Assembly: GCF_032854445.1 (NCBI RefSeq) | Contig: NC_088296.1 | Location: 8,776,706 to 8,840,705 of the forward strand | DNA length: 64,000 nt | From: Liolophura sinensis | Lineage: Eukaryota; Mollusca; Polyplacophora; Chitonida; Chitonidae | Direction of reading: 5' to 3' | Shown: one piece after another, positions 15,101 to 25,704 of the stretch | Position numbering within the stretch: the stretch's first letter is position 1 | Layout of the letters: each line of letters begins with the position of its first letter | Notes under the pieces: generated by a model | The model's input: only the letters and a program-made list of their open reading frames with translations | The model's database searches: none | Told to the model about the DNA's origin: nothing | Position numbers and translations under genes: made by a program

Positions 15101-18100
15101 CAGCTGGGCTAACATGAATGGGTTGGCAGCTGGTAATTGGGGTTCTGTCGAATCTCGCGCATTTGTAATGTTTTTTCAGTTCAACACCAAACAGTGCTGC
15201 AGTTCCGCAGTACAACTTTCGAGAACAGGTTATTGTTTCTGGTTGTGAAGAAGGTAGATATATAAAGGGTCGTTGTTCTAATATAATTTGAAACTATTTT
15301 GACCTGATATGTGATGGAATTGTGTATTGGGGGAGACCATAGTAGAGACTTATAACCGTTGTTTACCTCTTTGTTGGAGTCAATTCTGACACTTCCTCTG
15401 TTGAAAAAAAAAACATGCGCTGGTATACGATATTAATCCAAGACGACTACAAACAAAACAAAAAAAATACCCTATGCAAAAGTGTGTTATTGGTATATAA
15501 TGCATCAATTTCAATGTAATCCAAACTACACTGTCACTTAAAGGGTATCCAACTTGTATTAAATGATTATTCCAGGGAGCCATCTCCGGGTCCATTGGTG
15601 CTTTCGCTTTGGTTTTCTGGATTGCTATGGGTTCCAGTTTTTCACCGCTGACTGTCAAGACCCCATACCTTCCTGCTGCGCCGATTGACCAATGTCCCGG
15701 TTATAACAACTCTGCAGGCAATCTAACAATGGCTGCCTGGAATGCCAGCGACTATATGTCCACGGGAGTGCCCGTAGCGGAGAATGACATATCCGTGGAA
15801 CTGCCTGAAAAGATATACAGGGAATACTCAGGCATTGAGTAAGTATGATATGGCATGTGTGCTGGACGGGAATATGAGGTCCTTAGTATTTCTCTTAAGC
15901 ATAGAGAATGTATCTAACTCAAAGAAAGGTATAGAGAATGCATTAAAAATTTACAAGACCGGGTGTTGGTTTCCGGTTGAAATTGCCCTGTCGAAATATG
16001 ATGTTATATGCAGGCTTTTAGGAGGCTATATACCAGTCGTCAGCATCGTGATTTGCACACCAGGACAACTATTGACTCCCATGAAAAGTGTTTAAATTTT
16101 TTATCCAAGGTGTTAACTGAGATTACCATAAACGTATGTTGACATGAATCCAATTTACGTCATTCTAATGTAGCTTTCTATTTCTGATTCCAGCTCCTTC
16201 CTGTCCTACCTTTACTCACTCTCCTACATGTGGTACTCTCTAATAGGGATGATTTTGACAGTGGCGTTTGGTCTGATTGTTAGCCATGCAACAGGTGAGG
16301 GAGAATCGTTTCCAAGAAGTTCTTTACATGTCAAATGTCCGATCGACCATAACTAATGTGTAGATTTACTTGTAGGAAACATAAAGTGATGAGGCTAAAA
16401 TCGCTCTACTGTATCCATTTTTGCGTAACTTCCTGTACGTAAAGTTGATTTATCAGATGTATTTGGCAAATGGCAGAGTAGATGAAAAATTATTACAGTG
16501 CGGCGCAAGTTCTGTATAATATTTAGTTTACTGTATTTTGTCCCACAAAATTTGTCCATCTTTGATTCGCTAAAGCGTAGTTCTCATGTGATATCACACC
16601 CTTCGGTCCAGAATTGGATGGTTCAATTTAAAAAGCAGATAATATATTTTGAGTTAGGAAGAGCGGTGGAATCACACTTAAACTTTAGTTTTTGACGTGG
16701 TTGGTAACTTAATGACTTAAAAGATAGACCTTTAATGAAAAAATCTTCCTGTACCATGAATTGGGTGATGTTAAAGCAGCAGAAAGCCCAATATCGCGGT
16801 AATCGTACCACTCATATATGCACATCAGCTTAAAAGGCAAAACGGTGTTCGGGTGGCAAGCGGAAACAGTTAATACTTGGGGTTATAGAAATAACTCACA
16901 CCTGACCGGATAACACTAATAACATGGCGGCGCATTCGATTGTCTCAATATGCGCGATTTAGTTTACTTTGAACAGCGATATCTCGGTTGTGCAACATTA
17001 CACACACAATAAAAAAATTATTTTAAGGTATCCACGTTGATACGTCCCTTATGGTACTGGTGGTTTTCTTCATAGGACTCTGGTTCGTATCAGTAAAAAT
17101 CATAGAATATGGCGTAACACAACAATCCAATACATAAATATATGTATAATGAGGGTGAGTTTTTTTTTTAAACAAGACGTTGTAAGGGAAGAAGATCGCG
17201 GTTAAAATTTAAAAAAAAGGCGATTAATGGAGATCAAAGAAAAAAGAGGCACATGAAGGTGAAACAACCTCACGAAGAAATGTATATCGATAAGCATATT
17301 TATGGAAACAAGTAAATATTGTACATGTTATAGTTGTTATATTATTATAGCCAGCCTCCCTCAGGGCAATCCCGTATGTCCTTTGACACATTTTCATTCC
17401 TACAGGTGCCAACCCGCCAGGAACAATTGATCCGAAGTATATCATACCAATATTCGACCAGCTTTTCTGCTATTTACCAAGTTCTGTCCGGGATAAACTT
17501 CGATACGGCAAAGACTTTATACCAAAAGATGAGGTAAAATACAGAAGGCTTAAGCTCCCCCCACGATCCTTGGATTCTTGCCGTAATGGTAGATTTCAGT
17601 ATTATTTCACGCCTATCAAAGCAGCTGAATATCCCGTATTTGTTAATTTATTTATTTATTTGATTGGTGTTTTACGCCGTGCTCAAGAATATTTCATTTA
17701 TATGACGGCGGCCAGCATTACGGTTAGATGAAAGTCGGTAGAGCCCGGAGGAAACCCCGTAATTGTTTTTGGGCTTTAGAAAAATGGGAGAAGATCAAAA
17801 TTTTGCTGCCACTGTTTTAATCAACAAGAGCTGATAAATTTTCCTGTGTTTGTTGGAGGAGGTAGAGGAATTTGATCTAATTTTTTAAAAATGTGTTTGC
17901 GTTTGCTACATGACGTAAAAGAAGAACCGATTAAAACTCTTGTCCCCTTTGTTGTAGGACGTGAAGGAAGAGGAGTTGATTAAAGTCACTGATGACGGAG
18001 ATATGTATCTTATAGTGGAGCCCGAGCCGGTCGTGGAAACAGACTTACCTAACGACACCAAATCCTTAGTGGATGAACAGAGATCTGCACTCCTGGAGCA

Positions 18101-18128
18101 AAGGATTATTAATGGCAAAATAGAATAA
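145..18128 (+). CDS. SLC5-family Na+/solute symporter, SMVT/SMCT-like (copy A, 16 exons)
   Basis: Exons: 145-498, 1268-1336, 5273-5324, 7140-7207, 8446-8526, 9565-9638, 9863-10000, 10271-10406, 11388-11476, 12432-12544, 13820-13890, 14471-14557, 15576-15838, 16194-16294, 17406-17533, 17958-18128. Every junction is GT-AG and the frame stays open for 664 residues (human SMVT is about 635). Seen: first helix near residues 13-36, TAEYLLGNRKQK at 42-53, GGIKAVIWSDALQ from 182, NPDPRTRHTFW in exon 7, PGLPGLF at 338-344, hydroxyls S352, S354, T355, S357, S358 matching the Na2-site stretch of NIS, three N-glycosylation sequons in the exon-13 loop, acidic cytoplasmic tail. Family knowledge: plasma-membrane Na+-driven import of vitamins, monocarboxylates or iodide. 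The C-terminal DPKYI..YLPSSV..KLRYG favours the SLC5A6 branch, but substrate is unproven. The start at 145 is chosen over an in-frame ATG at 91 because copies B and C begin at the same MAD..Y.PRGFHW, and acceptor-like CAGs lie between the two ATGs. Confidence 0.9.
700..787 (+). repeat. SINE-1 tail fragment
   Basis: Ends with taaaacaccaatcaaataaa and an (ATAA)n tail, the 3' end of the tRNA-derived SINE seen complete at 33495-33762. The head is missing. Lies in intron 1 of copy A. Confidence 0.7.
815..1010. repeat. Block shared with 25705-25890
   Basis: Both contain GTTATCAATTTTA.CCAATCA, a CTGACGTCA or TTACGTCA site, and end in GTGGGATACGAGT. Here in intron 1 of A; the mate is in intron 2 of B, so a dispersed element is more likely than plain exon-flank homology. 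Confidence 0.5.
2095..2353. mobile_element. MITE-like element, family M1
   Basis: Terminal inverted repeats: ACACTCAAAAAATGAATC at the left and the complement of ACACTAAAAAAAGTAATC at the right. About 259 bp, AT-rich, no coding capacity, rich in internal AACAGA/TCTGTT words. Intron 2 of A. Confidence 0.6.
2786..3048. mobile_element. MITE-like element, family M1, second copy
   Basis: Ends TTCTCAAAAGATTACTCTGT at the left and, on the other strand, TACTCTCAAAAAAAATATTC at the right. Shares GTGATGCTAGAA and the TTCTGTTA words with 2095-2353. Confidence 0.6.
3558..3784 (-). mobile_element. SINE-1, near full length, diverged
   Basis: Tail ttatttatttgattggtg at the low end and a degraded tRNA-like head at the high end. 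The proposed internal promoter is weakened by substitutions. Confidence 0.75.
4231..4284. repeat. 18-bp repeat, three units
   Basis: Three tandem copies of AGTTCGATCTTGTTAAGT, the first with two differences. In intron 2 of A. Confidence 0.8.
4635..4770 (+). mobile_element. SINE-1, internally deleted
   Basis: tRNA-like head CCTCCGTGGTTCAGTTGGTT is followed after a few dozen bases by the tail piece gccgccgtatatgtgaaat; the middle is missing. Confidence 0.7.
4833..5173 (+). mobile_element. SINE-1 with duplicated 3' end
   Basis: A full element from CCTCCGTGGTTCAGTTGATT to ccaatcaaaa, then poly-A, then a second copy of the last 65 bp (atgctggccgctgtcgtg to the AAATA tail). This looks like a SINE inserted into, or recombined with, another SINE tail. 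Confidence 0.75.
5441..6424. mobile_element. Foldback-type element with long inverted arms
   Basis: Left arm about 5441-5830, right arm about 6149-6424, each the diverged complement of the other. Matched words include CCGTCGAAAAA, TTAACCAAC..ATCAAAATG, GAGTTAGCTGATTTAATTTC, and GCCGTTATTTAGAATGCAGC at the inner ends. The left arm carries an internal direct repeat of about 100 bp (5558-5630 and 5655-5735), which explains its extra length. No reading frame of note inside. Intron 3 of A. Confidence 0.65.
6623..6962. repeat. Cluster of AACACAAnnTTGTGTT palindromes
   Basis: At least six short palindromic words built from AACACA and TGTGTT within 340 bp, such as AACACAAACTTGTGTT and AACACAAGTTTGTGTT. 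It resembles the inside of a MITE, but clear terminal repeats were not found. Confidence 0.4.
7351..7505 (-). mobile_element. SINE-1, 3' part
   Basis: Tail and central body only; it stops at CTTCCCAGG, before the tRNA-like head. Intron 4 of A. Confidence 0.75.
8056..8215 (+). mobile_element. SINE-3 (tRNA-derived) copy
   Basis: The tRNA-like head has GGTGGCTTAATGGTTTAAGC as an A-box region and GATCAAACCC as a B-box region. The body carries GTACACGCACGTAATGGCTC and CTCGTCGTCATATG, shared with 53875-54178. Confidence 0.6.
8545..9160. repeat. 40-bp minisatellite in intron 5 of copy A
   Basis: About 14 diverged units built around GCAGACATCAGAATCTATCT and GTATCACTCCTGTAGCGTAA. It begins just after the exon-5 donor. 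The same unit forms the array at 28725-29480 in copy B. Confidence 0.85.
10833..11230. repeat. 198-bp direct tandem duplication
   Basis: 10833-11030 and 11032-11230 match closely from AGAGCGGTGGAAAT to GCATTTAGC.GACTGATTTA. Inside each unit is GTACGACGTTAAACGTCAA, a SINE-3-like tail. Intron 8 of A. Confidence 0.85.
11690..11880 (+). mobile_element. SINE-3-related fragment
   Basis: Shares GTCATGTGGTGTTTTCGGCA, CATGATATTCCAGTA and the GACTGAAAAATTGTTAA tail with 53875-54178. The head is not clear. Intron 9 of A. Confidence 0.5.
13976..14252 (+). mobile_element. SINE-1, old and diverged copy
   Basis: Keeps GAGTTCAAGTCCAGCTCACG and an AGTAAATAAATTCATAAA tail, with a C-rich insertion (CACCCCACCCCACCCCC) in its body. 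Intron 11 of A. Confidence 0.6.
14405..14420 (+). pseudogene. Possible exon-12 relic in copy A
   Basis: ATGGGACCAACTAAGG, followed by a tract that aligns with the sequence after the copy B exon-12 relic (gtacttgtataatgtatgt against gtatgtctatataatatatgt), sits 50 nt before exon 12 of A. It reads as the same duplicate with most of its middle deleted. Short, so uncertain. Confidence 0.4.
17645..17760 (-). mobile_element. SINE-1, 3' fragment
   Basis: ttatttatttgattggtgtt followed by the acgccgtgctcaagaat body; truncated after GGAAACCCC. Intron 15 of A. Confidence 0.75.
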
Positions 18129-18461
18129 AGGTTTTCCCATGCCTCATGCTTATATACAAACATGTTGTCCAGCTGTCTTAAAGGGATAAGGAATTGACGC
18201 TAATTGGCTGGCAGTAGAGATAGGGTTTCCTGGGTAAAATTTTGCAGCCACGGTCTGACTTAAATCAATGTACCATACATAGAATTCAGTTCAGGCAAGT
18301 CATACCCTGGACCTGTCTGTTTCTCAAATAAGCCAGTCAGAATCGATCCTGTATCCCTTTAAACGCAATTTATATATACCTTACATTTCGTTCAGAAAGT
18401 AATTGTCACATTTTAAACCGCCATCTTGTCGAGATGTTTTCTAAAATGCCACCCGTAGTCA

Positions 18462-18485
18462 TCTATCTATCTATCTATCTATCTA

Positions 18486-18550
<65 letters not shown>
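18462..18550. repeat. (ATCT)n then (AT)n microsatellite
   Basis: About seven ATCT units followed by about 30 AT units, in the 3' flank of copy A. Confidence 0.97.
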
Positions 18551-18552
<2 letters not shown>

Positions 18553-18879
18553 TCAAAGTTGCACAGAGCATGGGCCTGTATGGTTATATTCAACGAAAAC
18601 ATAATCTTCACAGTACATGTATGGTATCTTGTACATACACTGCTTTAAACACTCGCTTCACATCACGCTCACTAATACAGAATTTTGATCTTAGACATAC
18701 TTTAATAAAATAGAGTGGATAAGTACGACGTATCAGTAGAAGGTTTTAAATATTGTTTTCTTACCGTGAAGCCGTATGGCTTAGCACTGTTGAAGAGTTT
18801 CATACAAATTTGCCAATGCATGGTGTGAGTGATGTAAAGTAAAGGTAGAGGTAGCCTCAGGAGTATGTACTCGAAAATT

Positions 18880-19240
18880 GCATTCGTTCAAGCCTGCATT
18901 ACGAGAAGTGTCCAAAACAGTTGTCTCCTGGAGACTGGATGAAACCTGCACTACGAGGAGTATGGAACTGTGGCCCAAACTTACAGTTGTCTCTGGACCG
19001 TGTATCTGTACTACGAGATGTATGAAACTGTGTCAAAAACTCGCAGTTGTCTCATGGACAGTGGAGGAAACCGGCACTAGGAGGAATCTGGAACTGTGTC
19101 CAAAGGTGCAGATGTCTGTTAGACATTGCATGGAACCTGCACCACGAGGAGTATGGAACTGTTTCCAAGACTCGAAGTTGTCTCGTGAATAGTGGGTGAA
19201 ACCTGTAATGAATCTGAAACTCTGTCTAAAACTCTAGAAT
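18880..19240. repeat. 60-66 bp minisatellite
   Basis: About five diverged units built on GAAACCTGCACTACGAGGAG, TATGGAACTGTG and CAGTTGTCTC. An apparent 104-residue frame across it is a product of the repeat. Confidence 0.8.
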
Positions 19241-19721
19241 CCACACATTCCCTGTCCAAGACCTGGTTTGATCCCGCACCAGATGTGTCACCAATGCATG
19301 GTAATAATAAAAACTTTAACAACGAATATTAGCAATAGATCTTCGAGAATAACACGATTGTCTGTGAAAACCATTTTGGTAACAGACGCCATCTCACCGT
19401 TTGCAACCTGTTAAAAGCAGCTTTGAAACTTGGAAATATTGTCAGAGGAAAGAAATGCAATCTCCCATATCTTTAATCTAAATGATATACCTTGGGTACA
19501 GTATATAATATCGTACAATAACATAATGTACAAAATTTCTGACATTTAAAATGAAATTTATTGATTGCGTGATAACTGATTGTATGTTTGTACTTTGAGA
19601 GTTGTATATATTTTACATATAGCTGTATATACGTAAGCCGTCGACTTCTCGGTTGAGAGCTGATAAAGTTGAAAACAGAAATTCAAGAATTTGAACAATT
19701 CCTGTACATAAAACTGTATGA

Positions 19722-19870
19722 TTTACTTTTTTATCTGATTTCTGTTTTGCGCCGTACGCCACATTTGTTCTCTTACACGATGATGGTCTGATTTATGGCG
19801 AGAGGAAGCAGACTGTCCGGGGCAAAACCACCTACCTCTGAGAAATTTCTGACAAACTGTTTCACGTGTG
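19722..19870 (-). mobile_element. SINE-1, very diverged fragment
   Basis: Only the TCTGTTTTGCGCCGTAC tail region and a GGCAAAACCACCTACC body match are recognisable. Confidence 0.4.
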
Positions 19871-19926
19871 ACGTACTGATATGCTCTTCGTAATAGTGGA
19901 AGATAAATGGTGTACAACAAAAGCTA

Positions 19927-20265
19927 CTACAGTCTATTTCTTTTAGCCAGTCGCCTATATTCAGTTGTCTGTAAAATCAGTCATACATCTAGGCTCACAA
20001 AATTGCCTTTAGTCAGTTCTTTAAATAATTATGACGTCACAGCGAGTTCTTCCCGTCGTAATCGAGCTTATGGAGTATAGCATCATCAGTTGGAAAAAAA
20101 AAGTGTCCTAACTTCATCTTCTTTGCGAGAATATAGAATTCCAACATGCCCACGTGTAGAACATGTGTTCTTACGCGTCGCTGACTAAAGACAATTTTGG
20201 TAGAGAGTACCACTGATTTTACAGACAGTTGAATATAGACGATATAGAAACAGACTATAACTGTT
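19927..20265. mobile_element. Inverted-repeat (MITE-like) element
   Basis: The ends are inverted copies over about 55 bp: the left arm contains CTGTCTGTAAAATCAGT-type sequence after GCCTATATTCAGTTG, and the right arm reads ACTGATTTTACAGACAGTTG then AATATAGACGATATAG. The core of about 230 bp has no frame of note. Confidence 0.65.
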
Positions 20266-20589
20266 ACTCAAATTTTCCTCCGTGTCCTCCGCCGGGTATT
20301 GTCAGCCAGGTCCGAAAACAGAGACTAGGGAAATCTGTAAGTTTCCTGTGTAATTAGAGACGGGACACTCATGTTACGATCTATGCTAGGTATCTTGCTT
20401 AAAATCACAATGGAAGCAGTGACACCTCGGTTCAAACACGCGTCCTCATTCTTCAAGAGCGTGACAGAAACAGCGCGCCAGCGCTTTAATCTTGTGTGCC
20501 GGCAGAGCTGAATGAGTAGAAATTCTTCGAAAGAAAAGTCGGCGTGACGTTTGTGGTGGGCAGGAATAGGATTATTCATAGACCTTCAT

Positions 20590-20665
20590 TGATTTGAATG
20601 TTGTTTTATACGCCGTAGAATATTTCACTTATACCACGGCGGCCTGCATTATGATGGGGATACTC
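20590..20665 (-). mobile_element. SINE-1 tail fragment
   Basis: TGTTTTATACGCCGTAGAAT and ACCACGGCGGCCTGCATTAT match the SINE-1 3' end. Confidence 0.6.
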
Positions 20666-21036
20666 CTTACAACGCATGCGTCGCTCACTTTCACTTTACA
20701 CCTCTGCCACCACTAGGAAATTTTCTACAGCAATCTTGAACAACGCCGAGGTCACTGCTGTCATGGTGACGAGACAGAAAGTAATGTCAGAAAACACAAA
20801 CAATCCGCCTCAACCTTTGTCTCTAACAATACTTTATACACATGCATTCTCTTTATCTAGAGTATGTACAACATGATTCTAACCAAAACCTAAAATAATT
20901 TTATTGATAAATGCTGATGAGGCTAAGTCTAAACAAGGCCACGTGCGTTACACAGGCTCCAAAGGTAAAGCTTGTCTAGTAGTGGCAGTGATGTAAAGTG
21001 CAAGGTAGATAGCATGCGCTGTATGGAGTATGTAAG

Positions 21037-21152
21037 GTGGGAGGAAACCGGGCAGGACTCGGTAAAAACGCACGACTATCCGCAAGTTGGACTTGAACTC
21101 ACAACGGATGCATTGATGACAGGTTCCGACTATCTGGGCCATGGAGGCTCCT
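21037..21152 (-). mobile_element. SINE-1 body and head fragment
   Basis: GGTGGGAGGAAACCGGGCAG, then a jump to TGGACTTGAACTCACA and GGCCATGGAGGCTCC, so the body is internally deleted. Confidence 0.6.
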
Positions 21153-22276
21153 ATATTAAAATGGATATACGGCACATATTTTAATAGGAATTACACCAAA
21201 TTAGGTAAAGAAAATACAGCGGCAGGTTTTTAAAATTCTTGATTATTATTCCCCTCACGTTGAATCATGATTATACATTTCGACCTGGATTTTAACTTGA
21301 AAGAGATTTTTCGCAAACCCCTCGGATAAACACAAAACGAGCTTGCTTTCGAACATTATCTTATTACGGGACACATTACTTATTACACCTCATTGCTGTT
21401 TACCCTGTGATAGAAGTATCAACATATGTAGAGTCATTTCTAGGTATCCTGCAGTGGGTAACATTTTATTTGTGTCATTGTAGAGGGCGCTGTTTGAAAC
21501 ACAACACTATTCACAGACTGATTTTTCAGTTTGAGTGAATTTGTTTAAACCCCGAAACAATTTAACATCATAACTAAAACGACTTAAATTGAACACTGAA
21601 AACACAAGTATTAAGTGTGTATTTTGTCAAAGACACCGCCTCAAAACAAAAGAAAAAAAAACAAATAAAAAACAACAACAACGATGCTTTCTTGTACCAG
21701 GTGTTTAAAATGTTCCATGACCAGACCGGGAGTCAGGTTGACTATTTTAATGATAAATTCCTGTTTAGGTTTTAATGCTAAGTGTGATTCACAAAGAAAA
21801 TTAGGGAAGCTTGTGTTCACAAACTTTGTTAAACTGAAACAAAAATATAGTAACTACATTCTTTTTACGTTGAAGTCCTTGTGAACTTTCTATTTTCTGT
21901 ACTCTAGTCCGTACAGAAACAGTGACATAATACAGTAAAATGTGCAAAAGAATTTATGGACTATTGGCTCGGCCTACACTTATGTTCCCCATTTTGTGCG
22001 CATCTGCTATATTCAATGATTTAATTCTAACACTTTATTGTCTAGATATTTTGTACGTTTTAAGACTTTCGCAGATTTCAGGAATTTTAAACATATTATT
22101 GAGGTTTTCAAATAAAACCCTTGAAGCTTAATGTGTGACTAAACACAGTTTGTGACAGTTTCGTTTTTTGATTGCTGCATTTATTTATCAGCACAAACCA
22201 TCATAAACATTTCGAAAGCTAAAAATGTTTTTAGTATCGATTTTGTTTTCAATCGTTTACAGACATAGCATCCAAG

Positions 22277-22589
22277 ATGGCGGACACAGATTACGTTCCG
22301 AGAGGTTTCCACTGGGCCGATTACGTCATCTTCGGTGCAACAATCGTATTGTCGTCTGCTATCGGCGTTTTCTTTGCTTGCTCGGGCGGGAAACAGAAAA
22401 CGATCGCCGAATACCTCCTCGGAAATTGAAAACAGAAAATAGGTCCTGTTGCCATGTCACTGATTGTGTCTTTCGAATCGTCCATTATGATGTTAGGCTT
22501 TCCAACAGAAATGTACGTGTACGGCACTCACTACTGGACTCAGACGTTTGTCCCCCTTCTCCACTCCCTGAGACTAACCAGTTCATGAG
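22277..22589 (+). pseudogene. Copy B exon 1 with stop, 39-nt deletion and frameshift
   Basis: Matches the 354-nt exon 1 of A and C but is 313 nt. Codon 51 (arginine in A and C) is TGA at 22427-22429. A 39-nt in-frame gap after HYW removes most of helix 3, and a 2-nt loss just before the donor at 22590 shifts the frame. The acceptor (gtttacag ending 22262) and donor are still good. Confidence 0.92.
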
Positions 22590-22769
22590 GTGAGTCCCTT
22601 TCACAATCGGTTGGCTTGATGCATATACAACATATATCTGAAATGAGGTTTCATTTTGACATGAGCTGAAATGTGGCCTCTCTACGGAGTTTTAAAATTT
22701 AAAAACTACATGTTTAGATGAAAAAGTACGAAAGTTAATTGCTAATGTGGTGTTCTGTTTTTTTGTTCT

Positions 22770-23090
22770 TCGATATTTTTTTGAAGATAAAAAAACACAA
22801 AAATAATTTTTGTATGGTAGGTATTTGGGATCATTTATTGGTATACAAAGTCTTTGTGTAATCATGTTATAAATGAGGATGTAGCACATCTTTAAAAAAT
22901 ATATTTGTACCAGAATTTGTGCTTTTCAGCTAACAAATGTGTTCAACTTGGATTTTTATATCATATTTGTATTTTTATTGTATTCATAAATGTTATCATA
23001 AATCAGATTAAATGCATACCGGTATGTTTGAATATGAACAACAAATTTACATCCAAACAAACGTTTTACCTTTCTTACTTAGGATATTAT
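22770..23090. repeat. Dispersed AT-rich element D1, copy 1
   Basis: Shares GTATTTGGGA, ATGAGGATGTA and TTTTCAGCTAACAAA with copies at 39150-39460 and 62195-62720. It runs straight into the tandem array at 23090-23670. Intron 1 of B. Confidence 0.65.
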
Positions 23091-23670
23091 TATGCAAAGG
23101 CAATATATGCTAAATTGTAGTCCCAAATACCCACCATACAATTTTTTTTGGATACCATTCACCTCTGAAAGAAAATGTCCAAAAAAAATATTAGGCCACT
23201 TTTGCAAATAAAACTCCTTTTCATCCTTTACATTATTATGCAAAGGCGATATATACCAAATTGTAGTCCCAAATACCCACCATACAATTTTTTTTTTGGA
23301 TACCATTCACCTCTGAAAGAAAATGTCCAAAAAAATATTAGACCATTTTTGCAAATAAAACGCCTTTTCGTCCTTTACATTATTATGCAAAGGCGATATA
23401 TACCAAATTGTATTCCCAAATACCCACCATACATTTTTTTTGGGATACCATTCACCTCTGAAAGAAAATGTCCAAAAAAATATTAGACCATTTTTGCAAA
23501 CAAAACACTTTTCATCCTTTACATTATTATGCAAAGGCGATATACACCAAATTGTAGTCCCAAATACCCACCATACAATTTTTTTTGGATACCATTCACC
23601 TCTGAAAGAAAATGTCCAAAAAAAAATATTAGGCCACTTTTGCAAATAAAACGCCTTTTCATCCTTTATG
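23090..23670. repeat. 145-bp tandem repeat, four units
   Basis: Units start at about 23090, 23236, 23380 and 23525 with ATTATTATGCAAAGGCGATA. Each contains CCCAAATACCCACCATACA, a poly-T run, CACCTCTGAAAGAAAATGTC and TTTTGCAAATAAAACGCCTT. The units differ by a few percent at most, so the array is young. Frames read across it are artefacts. Confidence 0.95.
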
Positions 23671-25026
23671 TTTGTTTTCTTCTCCTTTAATAAACGATAT
23701 TTTGTCCTCTGAATGCAACTGGGGCATCGCGAGCTCAGATTTTTTAAATTTTGGCTGACGGCAACTAGCGGGCCCTTGTTATAATCCAGCTTTGGCTGTT
23801 TTAGAATCGGCTTTATGTCAGCAGGTTTGCCAGCATCCTGACGAAGGTTGGTGGTTTATTCCGGGAATTCTGGTTTCCAGCACCCATATACCTGGCCGCC
23901 CTCATACAGGTGAAAAATTATATAGCTTAATATAGTAGTATACGGAGTTAGAGAGGGATAGTTTCAAATTTGACATTGTAAATTATCCTTACTTGGACAC
24001 CAAGGGCCCTAGATCCTTTATGTTTCTCTGACGATTACAGCCAACGTCACATGACAGTACTACAATAACTAGTGTGTCAAGGTTATTCCATAAAACGCCT
24101 ACACTGGATTTCTGAACTTTTACAATGATATAATTGTCTTGTACATGTAGGTAAATAGGTACAGAGTGCCCAGAACCTCTGAATGTAACTATTTTATTAG
24201 AGATAACTTTTGTACCAGCACACGGCTTGAATGCTGATTTAATACTTTGCGCCTTTCCAACACAAATGACTATTGTTGACTGCTTCTCTTTGCATGATTC
24301 CATCTTATTTTCGTACTTTATATACTTTATTAGTTATGTGGTAGTTTGTGTTAGACATCGTTTTGGAAATTAGCCTTGCGATTATTGACCTGGAACGTCC
24401 ATCTTGGTCCACCGGCGATATACGAACGTATTTTTTGACGCACAGAATAAATACCAGATAAATATATAACCATAGCTTTATCCGGAAATATGTGCGCATA
24501 CAGGTGATCTGTAAATTAATATTAACAAACGTTGCCTAACATCTTGGACAAATTATGTGATACAGAAGTACTCTTTATTTCATTTAACGAGACACAATTC
24601 AGAACTCAAGTCCTCCTACTATGATTCTTTATGTTTTAGTATCTTGATATGAGGTTCAACTCCCGTCCTGTCAGACTTGTCGCCTTCGTTCTAGGTGTTA
24701 TAAGTTATGTAAGTATTTTGATTATTATGTTAAACCGTGACATATTCCCACTCATTCTGTGCCAGATCTTCAGTTATTTAGCTGGAAAACATTCCCGTTC
24801 CATTTTACAATATAGATGTATCGTGGGGTTAAAAGTTTGTAGCTTAATCTTAAATAAGCTCTTAAATAGATTTGTATGAATCGGCCAAGTGAAAGTAAAT
24901 ATATAATCAACCCAAAGCATGTGGCATCGCGATGTATCCAGATGATGAGGACAGATTTTCAGCACGTCACTTAGCCGAATGCCTATGTTTTAGCCAGCTG
25001 CATACTGACTGATCTATAAAGTACAA

Positions 25027-25234
25027 GAGGGCCTCCGTGGTTCAGTTGGTTAGCGCGCTAGCGCAGCGTAATGACCCAGGAGCCTCTCACTAATGCGGTC
25101 GCTTTGAGTTCAAGTCCAGCTCATGCTGGCTTCCTTTCCTGCCGTAAGTGGGAAGTTCTGCCAACAACCTGCGGATGAAATATTCTTGAGTACGGCGTAA
25201 AACACCAATCAAATAAATAAATAAATAAATAAAA
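25027..25234 (+). mobile_element. SINE-1, intact ends, internal deletion
   Basis: Good tRNA-like head (TGGTTCAGTTGGTTAGCGCG, GAGTTCAAGTCCAGCTC) and an (AAAT)n tail. About 70 bp are missing between CAACCTGCGGATG and AAATATTCTTGAG. Confidence 0.85.
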
Positions 25235-25704
25235 ATTACATGCACAGTGACCCAACATGTCAGACTCGGTCTCTTTCATGACTACAGAATTATTGATTTG
25301 CTTGTCGAAGTCTGCAAATTAGCAACAGGAATTTTTTTAATTTTGTTATTTTCAAGGTAAACTTTTCTTCCCAACAAAAAATCTGTGTGCCTTCCATAAA
25401 TATGTATGACAGTAATACCCTTTGTGCGTACATGTGATCACTTACTACCGGGTTGGCGTTGTTATATACATGCGCATGCGCTAGCAATATTATATAGTAT
25501 GTAGAACACGCAAGTATGTACACACAAAAACGGAAAGGCGTGAAAGATTGGGGTTTACATAGCGCTGATGCGTTTGGTCCAAAATTCCCTACCTATTGGT
25601 TGTTGGTTTATCTACAAAAAGTAAAAACCAAAACTAGATGAAATGTTTATATGCGTCGATAAAGTACACCACATTAAAGTTTAAAAAGCATATTTTTAAA
25701 AATT

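Larger units (their letters stand above)
18129..22276. other. Intergenic region between copies A and B
   Basis: No convincing gene. From the left it holds the 3' flank of A, (ATCT)n/(AT)n repeats, a minisatellite, an inverted-repeat element and SINE pieces. 19320-19600 is related to 42735-43320 after copy B (AATAACACGA.TGTCTGT and TGAT..TATGT words). 21300-21510 is related to 45595-45790 before copy C. The repeated unit therefore includes flanks on both sides. Confidence 0.7.

Noticed and set aside
18124-18129. AATAAA polyadenylation signal at the end of copy A
   Set aside because: It overlaps the stop codon (GAATAAAG); use would leave almost no 3' UTR. Other AATAAA sites downstream are equally possible, so no site is called.
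18878-19192. 104-codon frame with repeated cysteine-rich segments
   Set aside because: Falls exactly on the 60-66 bp minisatellite; the repeats are in DNA and have no start or splice context.
23079-23649. Repetitive frames of about 75-112 codons on both strands in intron 1 of B
   Set aside because: Products of the 145-bp tandem array.
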